The position numbers were made by a program, and so were the translations under genes. The notes below the pieces were generated by a model. The model had not been told where the DNA came from. It worked only from the letters and a program-made list of their open reading frames with translations, and ran no database searches. 64,000 bases of DNA from NCBI GenBank assembly GCA_965223305.1, contig CBDCWT010000086.1, forward strand, positions 192,137 through 256,136, in the 5' to 3' direction. Numbering within the stretch: position 1 is the first letter of the stretch; each line of letters begins with the position of its first letter. The DNA comes from CBDCWT01 sp965223305. GTDB lineage: Bacteria > Planctomycetota > Planctomycetia > Pirellulales > Pirellulaceae. Shown here one piece after another: positions 18,435-27,720 of this stretch.

Positions 18435-19007
18435 ATGGCCAGTGAGCATCCAACACTTCACACCCAACGCCTGTCCCTGAGGTTGTGGCGTGACACGGAT
18501 CTACCGTTGTTCGCCAAAATCAATCGTGACCCGCGCGTGATGAGGTACATGCCCGCGGCGTTATCGAGTGATGCGAGTGACAGGCTGGCCTCCCGAATTC
18601 GCAGCCACTTTGACCAACACGGCTTCGGTCTCTGGGCGGTTGAAGTGCGTCATGTCGCGCCTTTTGTAGGCTTCGTAGGACTAGCGGTGCCCCGATTCGA
18701 GGCTCATTTCACCCCCTGTGTCGAGATTGGTTGGCGTATCGCCTGCGAACATTGGGGACGGGGTTATGCCACGGAGGCCGCCAAGGCTGCCTTAGCGTTC
18801 GGGTTCGACCAGCTCGCGCTGCCGGAAGTTGTGTCGTTGACGGTGCCAGCCAACCTGGCGTCGCGGCGGGTCATGGAGAAGATCGGCATGCATCGGTCGG
18901 CACAGGAGGACTTTGATCACCCGACCCTGCCCGCTGGACACACTCTTCGACGGCACGTTTTGTATCGGCTCAAGCGGGCAATGTGGAACCAGAAGGCCAG
19001 CCAGTGA
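18435..19007 (+). CDS. GNAT N-acetyltransferase (RimJ/RimL-like)
   Basis: This 190-residue protein has RimJ/RimL organisation: TQRLSLRLWRDTDLPLFAKI at the start, the acetyl-CoA loop GWRIACEHWGRGYATEAAKA (V..Q/RxxGxG/A-like), and the C-terminal NLASRRVMEKIGM helix typical of the subfamily. It likely acetylates an amino group on a small molecule or protein N-terminus; the substrate is not predictable. The start is the ATG at 18435. Repeats flank it on both sides, so it appears to be a single-gene unit. Confidence 0.88.
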   Translation: MASEHPTLHTQRLSLRLWRDTDLPLFAKINRDPRVMRYMPAALSSDASDRLASRIRSHFDQHGFGLWAVEVRHVAPFVGFVGLAVPRFEAHFTPCVEIGWRIACEHWGRGYATEAAKAALAFGFDQLALPEVVSLTVPANLASRRVMEKIGMHRSAQEDFDHPTLPAGHTLRRHVLYRLKRAMWNQKASQ

Positions 19008-19016
19008 TGGCTTAGC

Positions 19017-19130
19017 GGCCTGTTGATTTTCGCAACTCGCCTGCCGCATCACAGGGATGTGATGCCAAATCAGCGACGTAAGTCGTTGATTTGCGAGCCG
19101 CGAAGAACTCTTGTTCTGAGCTTGGTGAGC
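19017..19130. repeat. Interspersed hairpin repeat, second copy
   Basis: GGCCTGTTGATTTTCGCAAC, then GCATCACAGGGATGTGATGC (hairpin), AAATCAGCGACGTAAGTCGT with TGATTT (hairpin), and GAGCCGCGAAGAACTC. This is the reverse-oriented relative of the element at 16485-16640, lacking part of one arm. Confidence 0.75.
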
Positions 19131-19259
19131 CTCTCGGTCGAGCCTTGTTGGACCTTAGTGTAACATGTCGCGAGTTGGTGGCAGCTACTACCGGTGCCTT
19201 GATAACGGAAACGTGAATGGCGGACTACACGGACGAAGACGGCGCGAGAGTCGCTTGGC

Positions 19260-21851
19260 TTGCCCCACCCGCTCGCCAGACTTACAGCCTGGCTGTTGTC
19301 TGCGCCGCGAAGTGTGTTGGCAGTTTGTAGCTTAGTGGCGCTCGCCGCCCTCGTGCTGGCCGGGTTCACGCTTGGCTTTCGCAGTAGCCGCCTCGACCTG
19401 TTGAATCCCGACAGCCCGTACAACCGCCGCTGGCTGGCGTATCTGGACGAGTTTGGTGGAGACGACGACATCGTGATCGTTGTCGAAGGTGTGGGTGCCG
19501 GAGACGTGATATCGGCGATCGACGACGTCGTGCTCGCTCTAGCGAGCAATGCCGAGTCTTTCCGATCGGTGCTCTATCAGCGCGATCTTTCCCGGCTACG
19601 CAGCAAAGCGCTGCACTTCGTGCCGGCTGCTCAGCTCGGCCAAATCGAGCAGCTCGTCGTGGACGCGGAAGCAATTTTGAGCGACTGGAACCTCTTGAAC
19701 GCGGGCAGCGTCCTCGAACGAGCGAACCAACTACGGGCCAACAACCAACTACGGGCCAACAACCAACTGAGCAGCGTGGAAGCGGGAGGGCTGCAGGCCG
19801 CTTGGCTGAGGAGCTATCTGAACGGACTGAACTCGCTGGCGACCGGAGCCGAGTTCCGATCCCCTTGGTTCGATGCAACCGCGTTGTTCGGCGAAGTTTC
19901 AAGGCAGTTCGGTTCTGAGTATCTACTGAGCGAGGATGGGCGACTGGGATTGGTGATGCTCCGTTTGACCAGCGGGGCGAAGCGTTCGGGGAGTGAGCAA
20001 CCGATCGCCGTTCTGCGCGACGCCGTGGCGTCAGCGCAGGACCAACATCCCGGCATACAGATCGGCCTGACGGGAATGCCCATCCTGGAGCACGACGAAA
20101 TGGCGGCCAGTCAGCAAGACACGGCGCGGGCCAGTGTCGTCAGCCTCGTCGGTGTGGCCTGCGTGTTTGTTGTAGGTTTCGGCGGGCTGCGGCGTCCGCT
20201 GTTTGCGGTGGCGGTGCTGGTAGTTGGCCTGGCTTGGTCGCTCGCCTATATCACGCTGGCGGTGGGGCACCTGAACATCTTGAGTGCTGCGTTTGGAGTG
20301 ATCTTGATCGGACTAGGCGTCGACTTCAGCATCCACTACCTAGCCCGCTACGCTCACTCCATCGCGCGCTTGCCTGACCGGCCCGCGGCACTGATAGATA
20401 CCGCCGGCAAGGTCGGGCCGGGGATCGTCACCGGTGGGATTACGACCGCACTTGCCTTCAGCACGGCGGGCCTGACCGAGTTCGCAGGGGTTGCCGAGTT
20501 GGGGATCATTGTGGCCGGCGGGATCATTCTGTGTTTGCTCTCCGCGATGATCGTGCTACCAGTACTTCTGTTGCTTTGGGACGTGCCGCACCTCCCTGGG
20601 GCGCAGCGGGTGAACTTCGCAACATGGCTGGCGGTCTTGCAACGCCGTTCGGTTACCGTCTTGATGGTAACCGCAGCCGCGGGCGTTGTTCTAGGAACCG
20701 GTGCGGTCCACTTGCGGTACGACCATAACCTGCTGAACTTGCAGCCCAGCGGGCTGGAGAGTGTCGTGCTGGAAAAGAAACTAGCCTCCCACCTCAAACG
20801 CGGAGTGTGGTTTGCGGTCTCGGTCTCGCGCAGCCGCCGAGAGCTGTTGGACCGCAAGGCACGCTTCGAGCAATTACCCGACGTTGTTATGACCGAGGAG
20901 ATTGTCTCGCTGCTGCCGGAGACTGCACCCGCCGCGCAGCAGTCGATCACGCGGATCGCCCAACGGCTGGCGGTTTTGCCGCGGGAAGTGCCGTTGATTC
21001 CAGTGGTACGGCGGGAAGAACTGCTTCGCGGCTTGCACTCGATCGAAGGTGGCGCGGCATCGAGCGTAGCTCAGCTGGAACCAGCGCTGTTTTACGAACG
21101 GCTGTCGCGATACCAGCAGCGTGTGGCAGCAGAGCTGCTGCAGCTGCTGCGCAAAATCCGTGCGATGGCCAACCCAGCGCCGCCGGACTGGATGGACCTG
21201 CCGGCGGGGTTGCGGACACGGTTCAAAGGGCGTCGTGGCCGGCACCTGCTACGTGTTTACGGACGCAGTGATATCTGGAACATGGAGCCGTTGGAGCGAT
21301 TTGTAAAGAGCGTCGAGTCGATTGACGCTCAAGTGACGGGTCACCCCGTTCAGACCTACTATGCTTCCCGGCAAATGCTGCGCAGCTTTTTGCACGCCGC
21401 CGTCTATTCGTTGTTGGCCGTTGCTACGGTCCTGATGTTGGACTTTAGGCGGATCGGTCTTTGCTTCTGGGCGATGACGCCGATGGCGATCGGACTTCTG
21501 TTGATGCTGGGCATCTTGGGTTGGCTGCAAATACCGCTGAATCCTGCCAACATGATCGTCTTACCTCTGATTCTCGGGATTGGCATCGACGACGGCGTGC
21601 ACGTGGTGCACGACTATCTTCGACAGCCGCCACAAAGTTATCGCCTCTCAGACTCGACCGCTAAAGCGGTGTTGCTGACGTCCTTAACGACGATGATTGG
21701 ATTCGGGAGCATGATGCTAGCTTCGCACCGCGGTTTGCGGAGTCTGGGGCAGGTGTTGACGATCGGTATCTTGTGTTGTCTGGTGACGTCGATTCTGGTA
21801 CTGCCCCCGCTGTTGGCGCGGCTCGGAGCCATCTTCTCAACTCGCGAATGA
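19260..21851 (+). CDS. MMPL/RND-superfamily transporter (HpnN-like)
   Basis: This 863-residue protein has the duplicated RND plan: one N-terminal helix, a large soluble loop, a bundle of about five helices, then the same again. The intramembrane motifs GLGVDFSIHYLARY and GIGIDDGVHVVHDY are the MMPL/SSD signatures. Related planctomycete and HpnN proteins export hydrophobic or lipid compounds; the substrate here is unknown. The start appears to be TTG at 19260, as no ATG or GTG lies in frame immediately upstream. A short in-frame tandem duplication (about 19729-19768) encodes NQLRAN repeats in the first soluble loop. Confidence 0.88.
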   Translation: MPHPLARLTAWLLSAPRSVLAVCSLVALAALVLAGFTLGFRSSRLDLLNPDSPYNRRWLAYLDEFGGDDDIVIVVEGVGAGDVISAIDDVVLALASNAESFRSVLYQRDLSRLRSKALHFVPAAQLGQIEQLVVDAEAILSDWNLLNAGSVLERANQLRANNQLRANNQLSSVEAGGLQAAWLRSYLNGLNSLATGAEFRSPWFDATALFGEVSRQFGSEYLLSEDGRLGLVMLRLTSGAKRSGSEQPIAVLRDAVASAQDQHPGIQIGLTGMPILEHDEMAASQQDTARASVVSLVGVACVFVVGFGGLRRPLFAVAVLVVGLAWSLAYITLAVGHLNILSAAFGVILIGLGVDFSIHYLARYAHSIARLPDRPAALIDTAGKVGPGIVTGGITTALAFSTAGLTEFAGVAELGIIVAGGIILCLLSAMIVLPVLLLLWDVPHLPGAQRVNFATWLAVLQRRSVTVLMVTAAAGVVLGTGAVHLRYDHNLLNLQPSGLESVVLEKKLASHLKRGVWFAVSVSRSRRELLDRKARFEQLPDVVMTEEIVSLLPETAPAAQQSITRIAQRLAVLPREVPLIPVVRREELLRGLHSIEGGAASSVAQLEPALFYERLSRYQQRVAAELLQLLRKIRAMANPAPPDWMDLPAGLRTRFKGRRGRHLLRVYGRSDIWNMEPLERFVKSVESIDAQVTGHPVQTYYASRQMLRSFLHAAVYSLLAVATVLMLDFRRIGLCFWAMTPMAIGLLLMLGILGWLQIPLNPANMIVLPLILGIGIDDGVHVVHDYLRQPPQSYRLSDSTAKAVLLTSLTTMIGFGSMMLASHRGLRSLGQVLTIGILCCLVTSILVLPPLLARLGAIFSTRE

Positions 21852-21939
21852 GCTGCTATCATCAGGGGTTTTGATGGGACTCGGGTGAACGGCCTCTGCG
21901 TAGTCGCAATTCACCGCTACCGAGACGAGGAGCGAGCCG

Positions 21940-22038
21940 ATGGCGAAACCACAGCGGAAAATCAAGAAGGCGAATCACGGCAAACGCCCCGCGAACGCGA
22001 AGGCACGCAAGGCGAAGCGAAAGCACCTCCGTACCTAG
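21940..22038 (+). CDS. Very small, highly basic protein (32 residues)
   Basis: The ATG at 21940 has GAGG and GGAG elements upstream (GAGACGAGGAGCGAGCCG precedes it). It encodes a 32-residue peptide that is about half Lys and Arg: MAKPQRKIKKANHGKR continues with a Lys/Ala/Arg-rich second half ending HLRT. The stop lies 19 bases before the GTG of the FabZ-like gene, suggesting one transcript. Composition suggests RNA or ribosome association, as for tiny ribosomal proteins, but no family is recognised. Good start context and non-random composition support it. Confidence 0.6.
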   Translation: MAKPQRKIKKANHGKRPANAKARKAKRKHLRT

Positions 22039-22057
22039 CGCACGCGGAGGTGGTCTC

Positions 22058-22567
22058 GTGGGCAAACAGCTGATCTGCGATCTGGCACTGATCGACCAGA
22101 ATCGCGTGATTGCCGACATCGAAGAGATTCGCAAGCACAATCCGCAGCGGTTCGAAATGGAGCAGCTGACCGCGATTGTGCATGAGGATCGTGAACGCAA
22201 CATTTGTGTTGGCTACAAGGATGTCTCGATAGACGAATTCTGGATGCGTGGCCATATGCCCGGCCTGCCGCTTATGCCAGGTGTTGTGATGCTCGAAGCT
22301 GCCGCTCAGCTGTGCAGCTTCTACACACAAAAACATAATCTGCTGGGAGCGAGGATGGTCGGTTTCGGCGGGTTGGAGGAAGTTCGATTTCGGGATCCTG
22401 TCATACCGGGAGATCGTCTTTTCTTGATGTGCCAGCTTGTCAAGCGGCGGCCTAAACGAATCATCATCAGCCGCTTTCAGGGAGTTGTCGGCGCGTCTGT
22501 CGTCGTCGAGGGCGTGCTGAAGGGCATCCCGATTCCTGTTGAGATGTTGGCCAAGCAAGAGAGCTGA
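22058..22567 (+). CDS. FabZ-like 3-hydroxyacyl-ACP dehydratase
   Basis: This 169-residue hot-dog-fold protein carries the FabZ signature GHMPGLPLMPGVVMLEAAAQ, with catalytic His66 and Glu80. FabZ enzymes dehydrate 3-hydroxyacyl-ACP in fatty acid elongation. The N-terminal 50 residues differ from housekeeping FabZ, so a specialised paralogue is possible. It uses a GTG start at 22058 with GGAGGT 6 bases upstream. It is followed by trmB after a 32-base gap. Confidence 0.88.
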   Translation: MGKQLICDLALIDQNRVIADIEEIRKHNPQRFEMEQLTAIVHEDRERNICVGYKDVSIDEFWMRGHMPGLPLMPGVVMLEAAAQLCSFYTQKHNLLGARMVGFGGLEEVRFRDPVIPGDRLFLMCQLVKRRPKRIIISRFQGVVGASVVVEGVLKGIPIPVEMLAKQES

Positions 22568-22599
22568 TAGTGTTGCAGGAGCGGTCGTCGGGCTGAGTC

Positions 22600-23241
22600 A
22601 TGGGACGGCGCGCGTTACGAAAAGTCGACCCGTCTCTAGACCTCGCTGCATTTCTTTTCGAACTCGATCAACTTACTCCACCTCTTGAACCGTGTGACTT
22701 CTTCGGCGGGCCGGCGCCTCTGGAGGTGGAGGTGGGTAGCGGTAAAGGGCTGTTTCTCGCGACTGCGGCGGCCGAGCAGCGTGACCGGAACTACCTTGGA
22801 ATCGAGCTGGCCCGCAAGTACGCCCGGTACGCCGCAGCGCGCCTGGCAAAACACCAGCTGGAGAACGCTTGCTTGATCTGCGGTGATGCCGTGCGGATCT
22901 TTCGCGAGTTCCTGACCGCCGAAACGGCGGCTGCAGTACACGTCTACTTTCCTGACCCCTGGTGGAAGAAGCGGCATCGCAAGCGCCGTGTCATACAGGC
23001 CGATTTTCTCAAGGACGTCGAGCGAGTGTTGCAAACCGAAGGCAGATTGCACTTTTGGACGGACGTCGAGGAGTACTTCAGCGAGTCAATTGACCTGGTG
23101 CGGGCCACAACGGCGTTGGCCGGTCCCTACGTGGTGCCGGAGGTCGGCGCAGCACACGACCTTGACTTTCGCACGCACTTCGAACGGCGAATGCGGCAGA
23201 GTGACAGGCCGGTATTTCGTGCCGAGTTTGAGAAAACGTAA
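22600..23241 (+). CDS. trmB: tRNA (guanine-N7)-methyltransferase
   Basis: This 213-residue protein methylates G46 in the tRNA variable loop. The SAM-binding motif LEVEVGSGKG (residues about 41-50) and the family-specific VYFPDPWWKKRHRKRR segment (about 115-130) are clear, as is DFRTHFERR near the C-terminus. The start is the ATG at 22600. It is in the same orientation as the FabZ-like gene and 30 bases before an enolase-superfamily gene. Confidence 0.95.
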   Translation: MGRRALRKVDPSLDLAAFLFELDQLTPPLEPCDFFGGPAPLEVEVGSGKGLFLATAAAEQRDRNYLGIELARKYARYAAARLAKHQLENACLICGDAVRIFREFLTAETAAAVHVYFPDPWWKKRHRKRRVIQADFLKDVERVLQTEGRLHFWTDVEEYFSESIDLVRATTALAGPYVVPEVGAAHDLDFRTHFERRMRQSDRPVFRAEFEKT

Positions 23242-23271
23242 ATCCCTCTTCCCCACAACAGAGTAACGATC

Positions 23272-24465
23272 ATGCGAATCGCTGAGTTTAAGTGCTTGCA
23301 TGCCGATGCCGGATTTCGAACGTTCGATTTTCTCAAGCTAACGACCGACGAAGGGCTGATCGGTTGGAGCGAATACAACGAGTCGTTCGGCGGTTTGGGG
23401 GTGACTTCGGTAATCGAGAATCTGGTGCCGGTAATTGTCGGAGAAGATCCGCGTGCCTACGAGCGGCTTGCGGCGCAGCTTTACGCACAGCGAAGGCAGG
23501 CCAGCGGGGGGATCGCCCAGCAAGCGATCGGCGCGATCGAGAATGCGCTGCTGGATATCAAGGCGAAGGCGCTCGGCATACCCGTCTACGAGATGCTCGG
23601 CGGGCCGGTGCGCGATCGGATCCGTCTCTATTGGTCACATTGCGGGACCTATCGGGTCAACTGGGCCGATAGTTTCGGTGCCCCTCCTTTGCGGACGTTG
23701 GACGACGTCGTCGCACAGGGCAGAGAAGTTGCCGAGAGTGGCTATACGGCGCTGAAGACGAATATTTTCCAGCTGGGCGAGCAGCCTTGCATGTATGCGC
23801 CGGGATTCGGACGCGGCGTTGGATTCCCCGAGCTCAATGTCGATCGCGTGCTGATTCACACCCTGGCCGACCAGCTGACAGCTTTCCGGGAAGGCGCAGG
23901 CTCCGAAATCGACATCTTGGTTGACCTGAATTTCAACTTTAAGACCGAAGGCTTTGTCGCTGTGGCTCGGGCGCTCGAGCCGTTCGACTTGCTGTGGGTC
24001 GAGCTGGATACCTATAGTCCAGATGCACTGGCCTACATCCGACGGTCGACGACGATTCCGGTTGCTTCGGGGGAGTCGCTCTTTCGTCGTCGCGAGTACA
24101 AGCCGTATTTTGATGCGCAAGCCATGGATATCGCCATTATCGACAACCCTTGGAACGGCGTCGCGGAAGGACTCAAGATTGCCTCCTTGGCGGATGTGTG
24201 CGAGATCAACGTAGCGCCCCACAACTTTTACGGTCACCTGGCCACGATGATGAACGCACACTTCTGTGCGGTCGTACCGAATTTCCGGATCATGGAAATC
24301 GACTGTGACTTTGTTCCCTGGCACGACGATCTGTTTACCGTCGCACCTCAAATCGAAGATGGGCACTTGATCTTGCCCACGGGTGCTGGGTGGGGAACGG
24401 AGATTAACGAAGAAGCCGTGGCCGCCCATCCGCCCCGGGCGCAAGGTGGGCCGTTCGAGCAGTGA
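23272..24465 (+). CDS. Enolase-superfamily dehydratase/racemase (mandelate racemase-like)
   Basis: This 397-residue protein has the N-terminal capping domain and a TIM barrel. Lys162 (TALKTN), the metal ligands Asp218 (VDLNFN), Glu244 (WVELD) and Glu268 (SGESLF), and His in APHNFYG near residue 318 fit a sugar-acid dehydratase or mandelate racemase-type member. Such enzymes abstract the alpha-proton of a carboxylate. The exact substrate cannot be assigned from sequence. The start is the ATG at 23272. Confidence 0.88.
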   Translation: MRIAEFKCLHADAGFRTFDFLKLTTDEGLIGWSEYNESFGGLGVTSVIENLVPVIVGEDPRAYERLAAQLYAQRRQASGGIAQQAIGAIENALLDIKAKALGIPVYEMLGGPVRDRIRLYWSHCGTYRVNWADSFGAPPLRTLDDVVAQGREVAESGYTALKTNIFQLGEQPCMYAPGFGRGVGFPELNVDRVLIHTLADQLTAFREGAGSEIDILVDLNFNFKTEGFVAVARALEPFDLLWVELDTYSPDALAYIRRSTTIPVASGESLFRRREYKPYFDAQAMDIAIIDNPWNGVAEGLKIASLADVCEINVAPHNFYGHLATMMNAHFCAVVPNFRIMEIDCDFVPWHDDLFTVAPQIEDGHLILPTGAGWGTEINEEAVAAHPPRAQGGPFEQ

Positions 24466-24471
24466 GGTTAG

Positions 24472-26178
24472 CTACGCGTCCCATTGGCTGAGTTTTTCGG
24501 TCCAGCCGGTTAAGTCCGAGCGTTTCTTTTCGAACAGTCCGAAGAGGACCAGGATGCCAATGCCTAAACAGATGCCAAAGGCCCACCAAGGCCAAACATG
24601 GTCGAGCCGCTGCTGAGCGTGCATTACCATCGAGACCAACGACACAAATAGGAACGAAGTGCCGAGATAGAGGTATGCCCGTACGCGAATGGCCATACCG
24701 ACAAGAACCCCTAGCACCGACAAGGTCGCGAGGATGATCGGAGGCCAAAGCTGGGTGCCGACGCCCCCGATGAAAACCTCGCTGGTCGAACTTACGTAGA
24801 TCACCGCAACACAGCCATAGCGGACCAGCGTTAGCTGCTGAGGGGTGAGACGGTCTCGCCGCCACTGCGCTGCGAGCAACAGGCTTGCAGCTGGGGGAAT
24901 AAGCCAGAACTGTGGTCGATCCAAAATGCTCCAGTGGTCGAAGTTGCTGTAAAAGGTCCACAATGCAAGGTTGCCGAACAGGATCGACGAGCAGCCCAAG
25001 ATCAGCGAACCTCGCACGATGCCGACCCCCAGATGTAGGATGCCGAGCGCCAGTAGGACGGCTGATCGATCGGCTTCGCTAGCAACGAACCACATCAAAA
25101 CAGCCGGCAAGAAGGAGACGACGATTCCACTGGTTCCCAGCGGGTCTGCCAGCACCTCGATGTCACGCCGCCGAAATAACTCGGCCAGCCCCGCACCGGC
25201 GAAACTAACTGCGATGAGGATTACGGCCAGTACTTGAAGAGGCCGAACTGAAACAGCCAGGGGAACTGTCAGCCACAAATGCAATACAAGCAGCGCTGCG
25301 ACAACTTGCGCAGCGTAGACGTACATCTTGCGGACGGAGGTTGACGCTGAGAGTGGATCGTAGTTCGGGTTCACGGCCATCACGACAAGCCCCACTGTCA
25401 TCAACACCAGCGCAATCGCCACCGCAGCCGCTTCCAGCGTGCCGATTGCCGCGACGCCCACTCCCGGCTCGAATATCGACAGCTCGAACAGCAGGATACC
25501 TAACAAGGTCACTAACGCTGCGACGGCGACGATTCCAGTGGCTTTCCGAATCGCCGACAACCACTGCTCGCTAAATCGATACAACCTTGGTACGAGAGCT
25601 CCATAGAAGTAGGTCATGCACCCAGTCACCACCATCAGGCGAACTAGCCGCTGGATCCAGACTTGCTCCGCGGGTCCGATCGCGACGTCAGCCCAGCTGC
25701 AGTAGATGCCGAATAGGGCAAAGAAGACGAGCGACGACACGGCAACCGTTTGTCTGCGAACCGAGGATGCGACTGCCGCAAGTCCCAAGGCCGCACATAG
25801 CGGGACCATCGCCGCGGTGAAACGCACGGCCCGTTCTGCAGCGTTCCAGGTCAGCGGAAGCTGAGCCAGCACCAGTATGCAGAAGAGTACCATCAGGCTG
25901 CCGATCAGCCAGCTGTGACTGCGCTGCACGAGTTGGCGAGCGTCGTCTATCCAGAGCCGCTCGCCGAGTTGGATGGCCGCGGCACGGCGCCGCCAGATCC
26001 AACCGACTGTGGCTAGGTAAGCCGCTACCGAAACGCTGCAGAAGGGAAAGAGGTCGACGTCCCCGCGCATCAGCATCAGTACCGGTAGGCAGGAGGCTGC
26101 CAGACCCCAGTAGAACAACGCCGGAAATCCGAATTCGTGATGCGCGGTCCCAAAGCAGAGCCACGGCCAACATGCCAC
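24472..26178 (-). CDS. Polytopic membrane protein, C-terminal part of a frameshifted gene
   Basis: This 568-residue open frame has about 15 hydrophobic helices and no catalytic motifs. Coding similarity in kind (helix after helix, planctomycete membrane-giant style resembling DUF2157/DUF2339 proteins) continues upstream in other frames to an ATG near 26828. The apparent GTG start at 26178 is therefore probably internal and the gene is broken. It ends 7 bases from the convergent enolase-like gene. Function unknown. Confidence 0.6.
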   Translation of the reverse strand: MACWPWLCFGTAHHEFGFPALFYWGLAASCLPVLMLMRGDVDLFPFCSVSVAAYLATVGWIWRRRAAAIQLGERLWIDDARQLVQRSHSWLIGSLMVLFCILVLAQLPLTWNAAERAVRFTAAMVPLCAALGLAAVASSVRRQTVAVSSLVFFALFGIYCSWADVAIGPAEQVWIQRLVRLMVVTGCMTYFYGALVPRLYRFSEQWLSAIRKATGIVAVAALVTLLGILLFELSIFEPGVGVAAIGTLEAAAVAIALVLMTVGLVVMAVNPNYDPLSASTSVRKMYVYAAQVVAALLVLHLWLTVPLAVSVRPLQVLAVILIAVSFAGAGLAELFRRRDIEVLADPLGTSGIVVSFLPAVLMWFVASEADRSAVLLALGILHLGVGIVRGSLILGCSSILFGNLALWTFYSNFDHWSILDRPQFWLIPPAASLLLAAQWRRDRLTPQQLTLVRYGCVAVIYVSSTSEVFIGGVGTQLWPPIILATLSVLGVLVGMAIRVRAYLYLGTSFLFVSLVSMVMHAQQRLDHVWPWWAFGICLGIGILVLFGLFEKKRSDLTGWTEKLSQWDA

Positions 26179-26828
26179 AGCTGGCGATGACTAGCCAGCC
26201 GGTAGGGTTCTCGATGAACCAGCCTCGGCCGAGCGGCGCGGATCGCCCTGCTGGGACCAGCAACTCGCTGAATGTCAGTAGGGATTGCACGGCAACGAGA
26301 CCGACCGCGGCGACCCGAGGATAGAGAGGCCAGCGACTAGGAGGCAGCATGCCTGTGCCGCGCTGGCGATCAACCTCAAGGAAGAGCCACAGGAGAGCGT
26401 ATAGGCAGGACGCGACGAGTCCCGCCGTGAAACAGACGAATCCATTCGGCAGCTTGAATCCAACCCGTGAGGCCGACAAACACCATCCCGATGACGATTA
26501 ACAGTTGCCCGAGATAGGCGAGCAGCGGTCCGAAGCGGAGCACCAGCACACTCGTGAGCACGAACAGACCGCCGAGAGCCGCCAGCGCCCATTGAGGACG
26601 GGGATCCTCGACGACAGACAGGAATCCCAGGTAGAGCGTGAAAACAACCGGCTAGGAGGGCGAGCCAGCCACCGGCCGCCTTCCCCGCTGTCCGGGGACT
26701 CGGCTGCCCCGGTACCAGCTCGCCTTGCTCGTTCGCACGAGCAGCCACGGCGTAACCACTGACGATGCCGCGATGGCGACGCCGCCCAACATCGTCAGCC
26801 GAAACGCCGCCCACGAGGAAGGAGCCAT
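26179..26828 (-). pseudogene. N-terminal remnant of the membrane-protein gene at 24472
   Basis: From the ATG at 26828 the frame reads MAPSSWAAFRLTML and then helix VAIAASSVVTPWLL before a stop. Membrane-helix sequence then resumes in other frames: YLGFLSVVEDPRPQWALAA, LLAYLGQLLIVIGMVFVG, then FTAGLVASCLYALLWLFLE and WLVIASCGMLAVALLW, finally joining the long frame near 26170. At least three frame changes are needed. The intact gene would have been about 790 residues. Confidence 0.65.
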
Positions 26829-27071
26829 GGTGTGAACCGTGGCTGCGAGAACACCTCAAAGTGAGGTGGTTGCTCCCGCTGATAACCAGGCTGCGTATCG
26901 GCTAACGTGGTGCGCGAAATACCAAGGTTACAGCAATGCTGTGGCCGCTAGGCACGCGTAGCCTAGCGGCGAGCCGATCGTCGCAGTGAGCGAAGTGGTG
27001 GAGAGTGGCTGAGTGACAATTGTTCCGATTGCCGCGGTGGCCAGGAGTAATGTCATCACGCCGGGGATCAT
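26829..27071. other. Spacer between two membrane-protein genes
   Basis: There is no gene in this roughly 240-base gap. A short hairpin (ACCTCA-AAG-TGAGGT, about 26854-26868) lies immediately upstream of the 26828 start. It has no T-tract, so a terminator role is only possible. Confidence 0.3.
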
Positions 27072-27720
27072 TCACGTGTGCAAACAGGCGTGAGTCATCG
27101 ATCGGTTGCGACTGCCGGACCCTTCGATCCTGCGATGGAGTGCAATCCAGAGAAGACCATAGCCCGCGGCATAAATTGCTGCGAATTGGAATACGCGAAC
27201 AAGGCGAGCCAGCAGAGCGACGTTGTCATGGACGGCGAACAGGATGATCGTAGCCGTTACTAAGTACATCAAAATTAACGTCCCACACCACGCGTAATAC
27301 GACTCGCGCCGCTGTACTGCATGAGACAACAAGGTCGTCACTATGATCATCAATGGCACGCCATAGTTGACTTCTACGAGCATCGATCGAGTTGCAAAGA
27401 ATGAGTCCGGGGCAGGGCCCCCGAAGGGTAGTCCCTGAATGCCGCGCGAGGCGGCGACCGTCATCAAGACGAGTACCGGTACGATTTGCCAGCGCTAGCG
27501 ATAGCCAGGTGAACGCGGCCGGCAGCGTTGGTAAGGAGTATTCTCTGGAAGCGGGGCGCAGCAAGTCGCGTAGCCAGATCCAGCAACGGCTCAGCTGCTC
27601 GTGGCGCCCACAGCGCCAGTGCCACCAGCAACCCGAATGTGGATAGAGACCAACGGAGAGCCGAGGCCGTGGCCACGTGTTGCCCGCAGGGCAACGCGGC
27701 CAGCAACGCTACGGTGCAAC
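27072..27720 (-). pseudogene. C-terminal remnant of the membrane-protein gene at 27721
   Basis: Beyond the stop at 27721, helix-rich coding sequence continues in other frames. These are GCTVALLAALPCG and STFGLLVALALWAPRAAE, then PTLPAAFTWLSLALAN, then VPVLVLMTVAASRG with NYGVPLMIIVTTLLSHAVQ and LILMYLVTATIILFAVH, ending at 27072. Three frame changes link them to the upstream 871-residue frame. The joined protein would be about 1090 residues. Confidence 0.65.

Noticed and set aside
26852..26871. Rho-independent terminator
   Set aside because: A hairpin is present but has no following T-tract.
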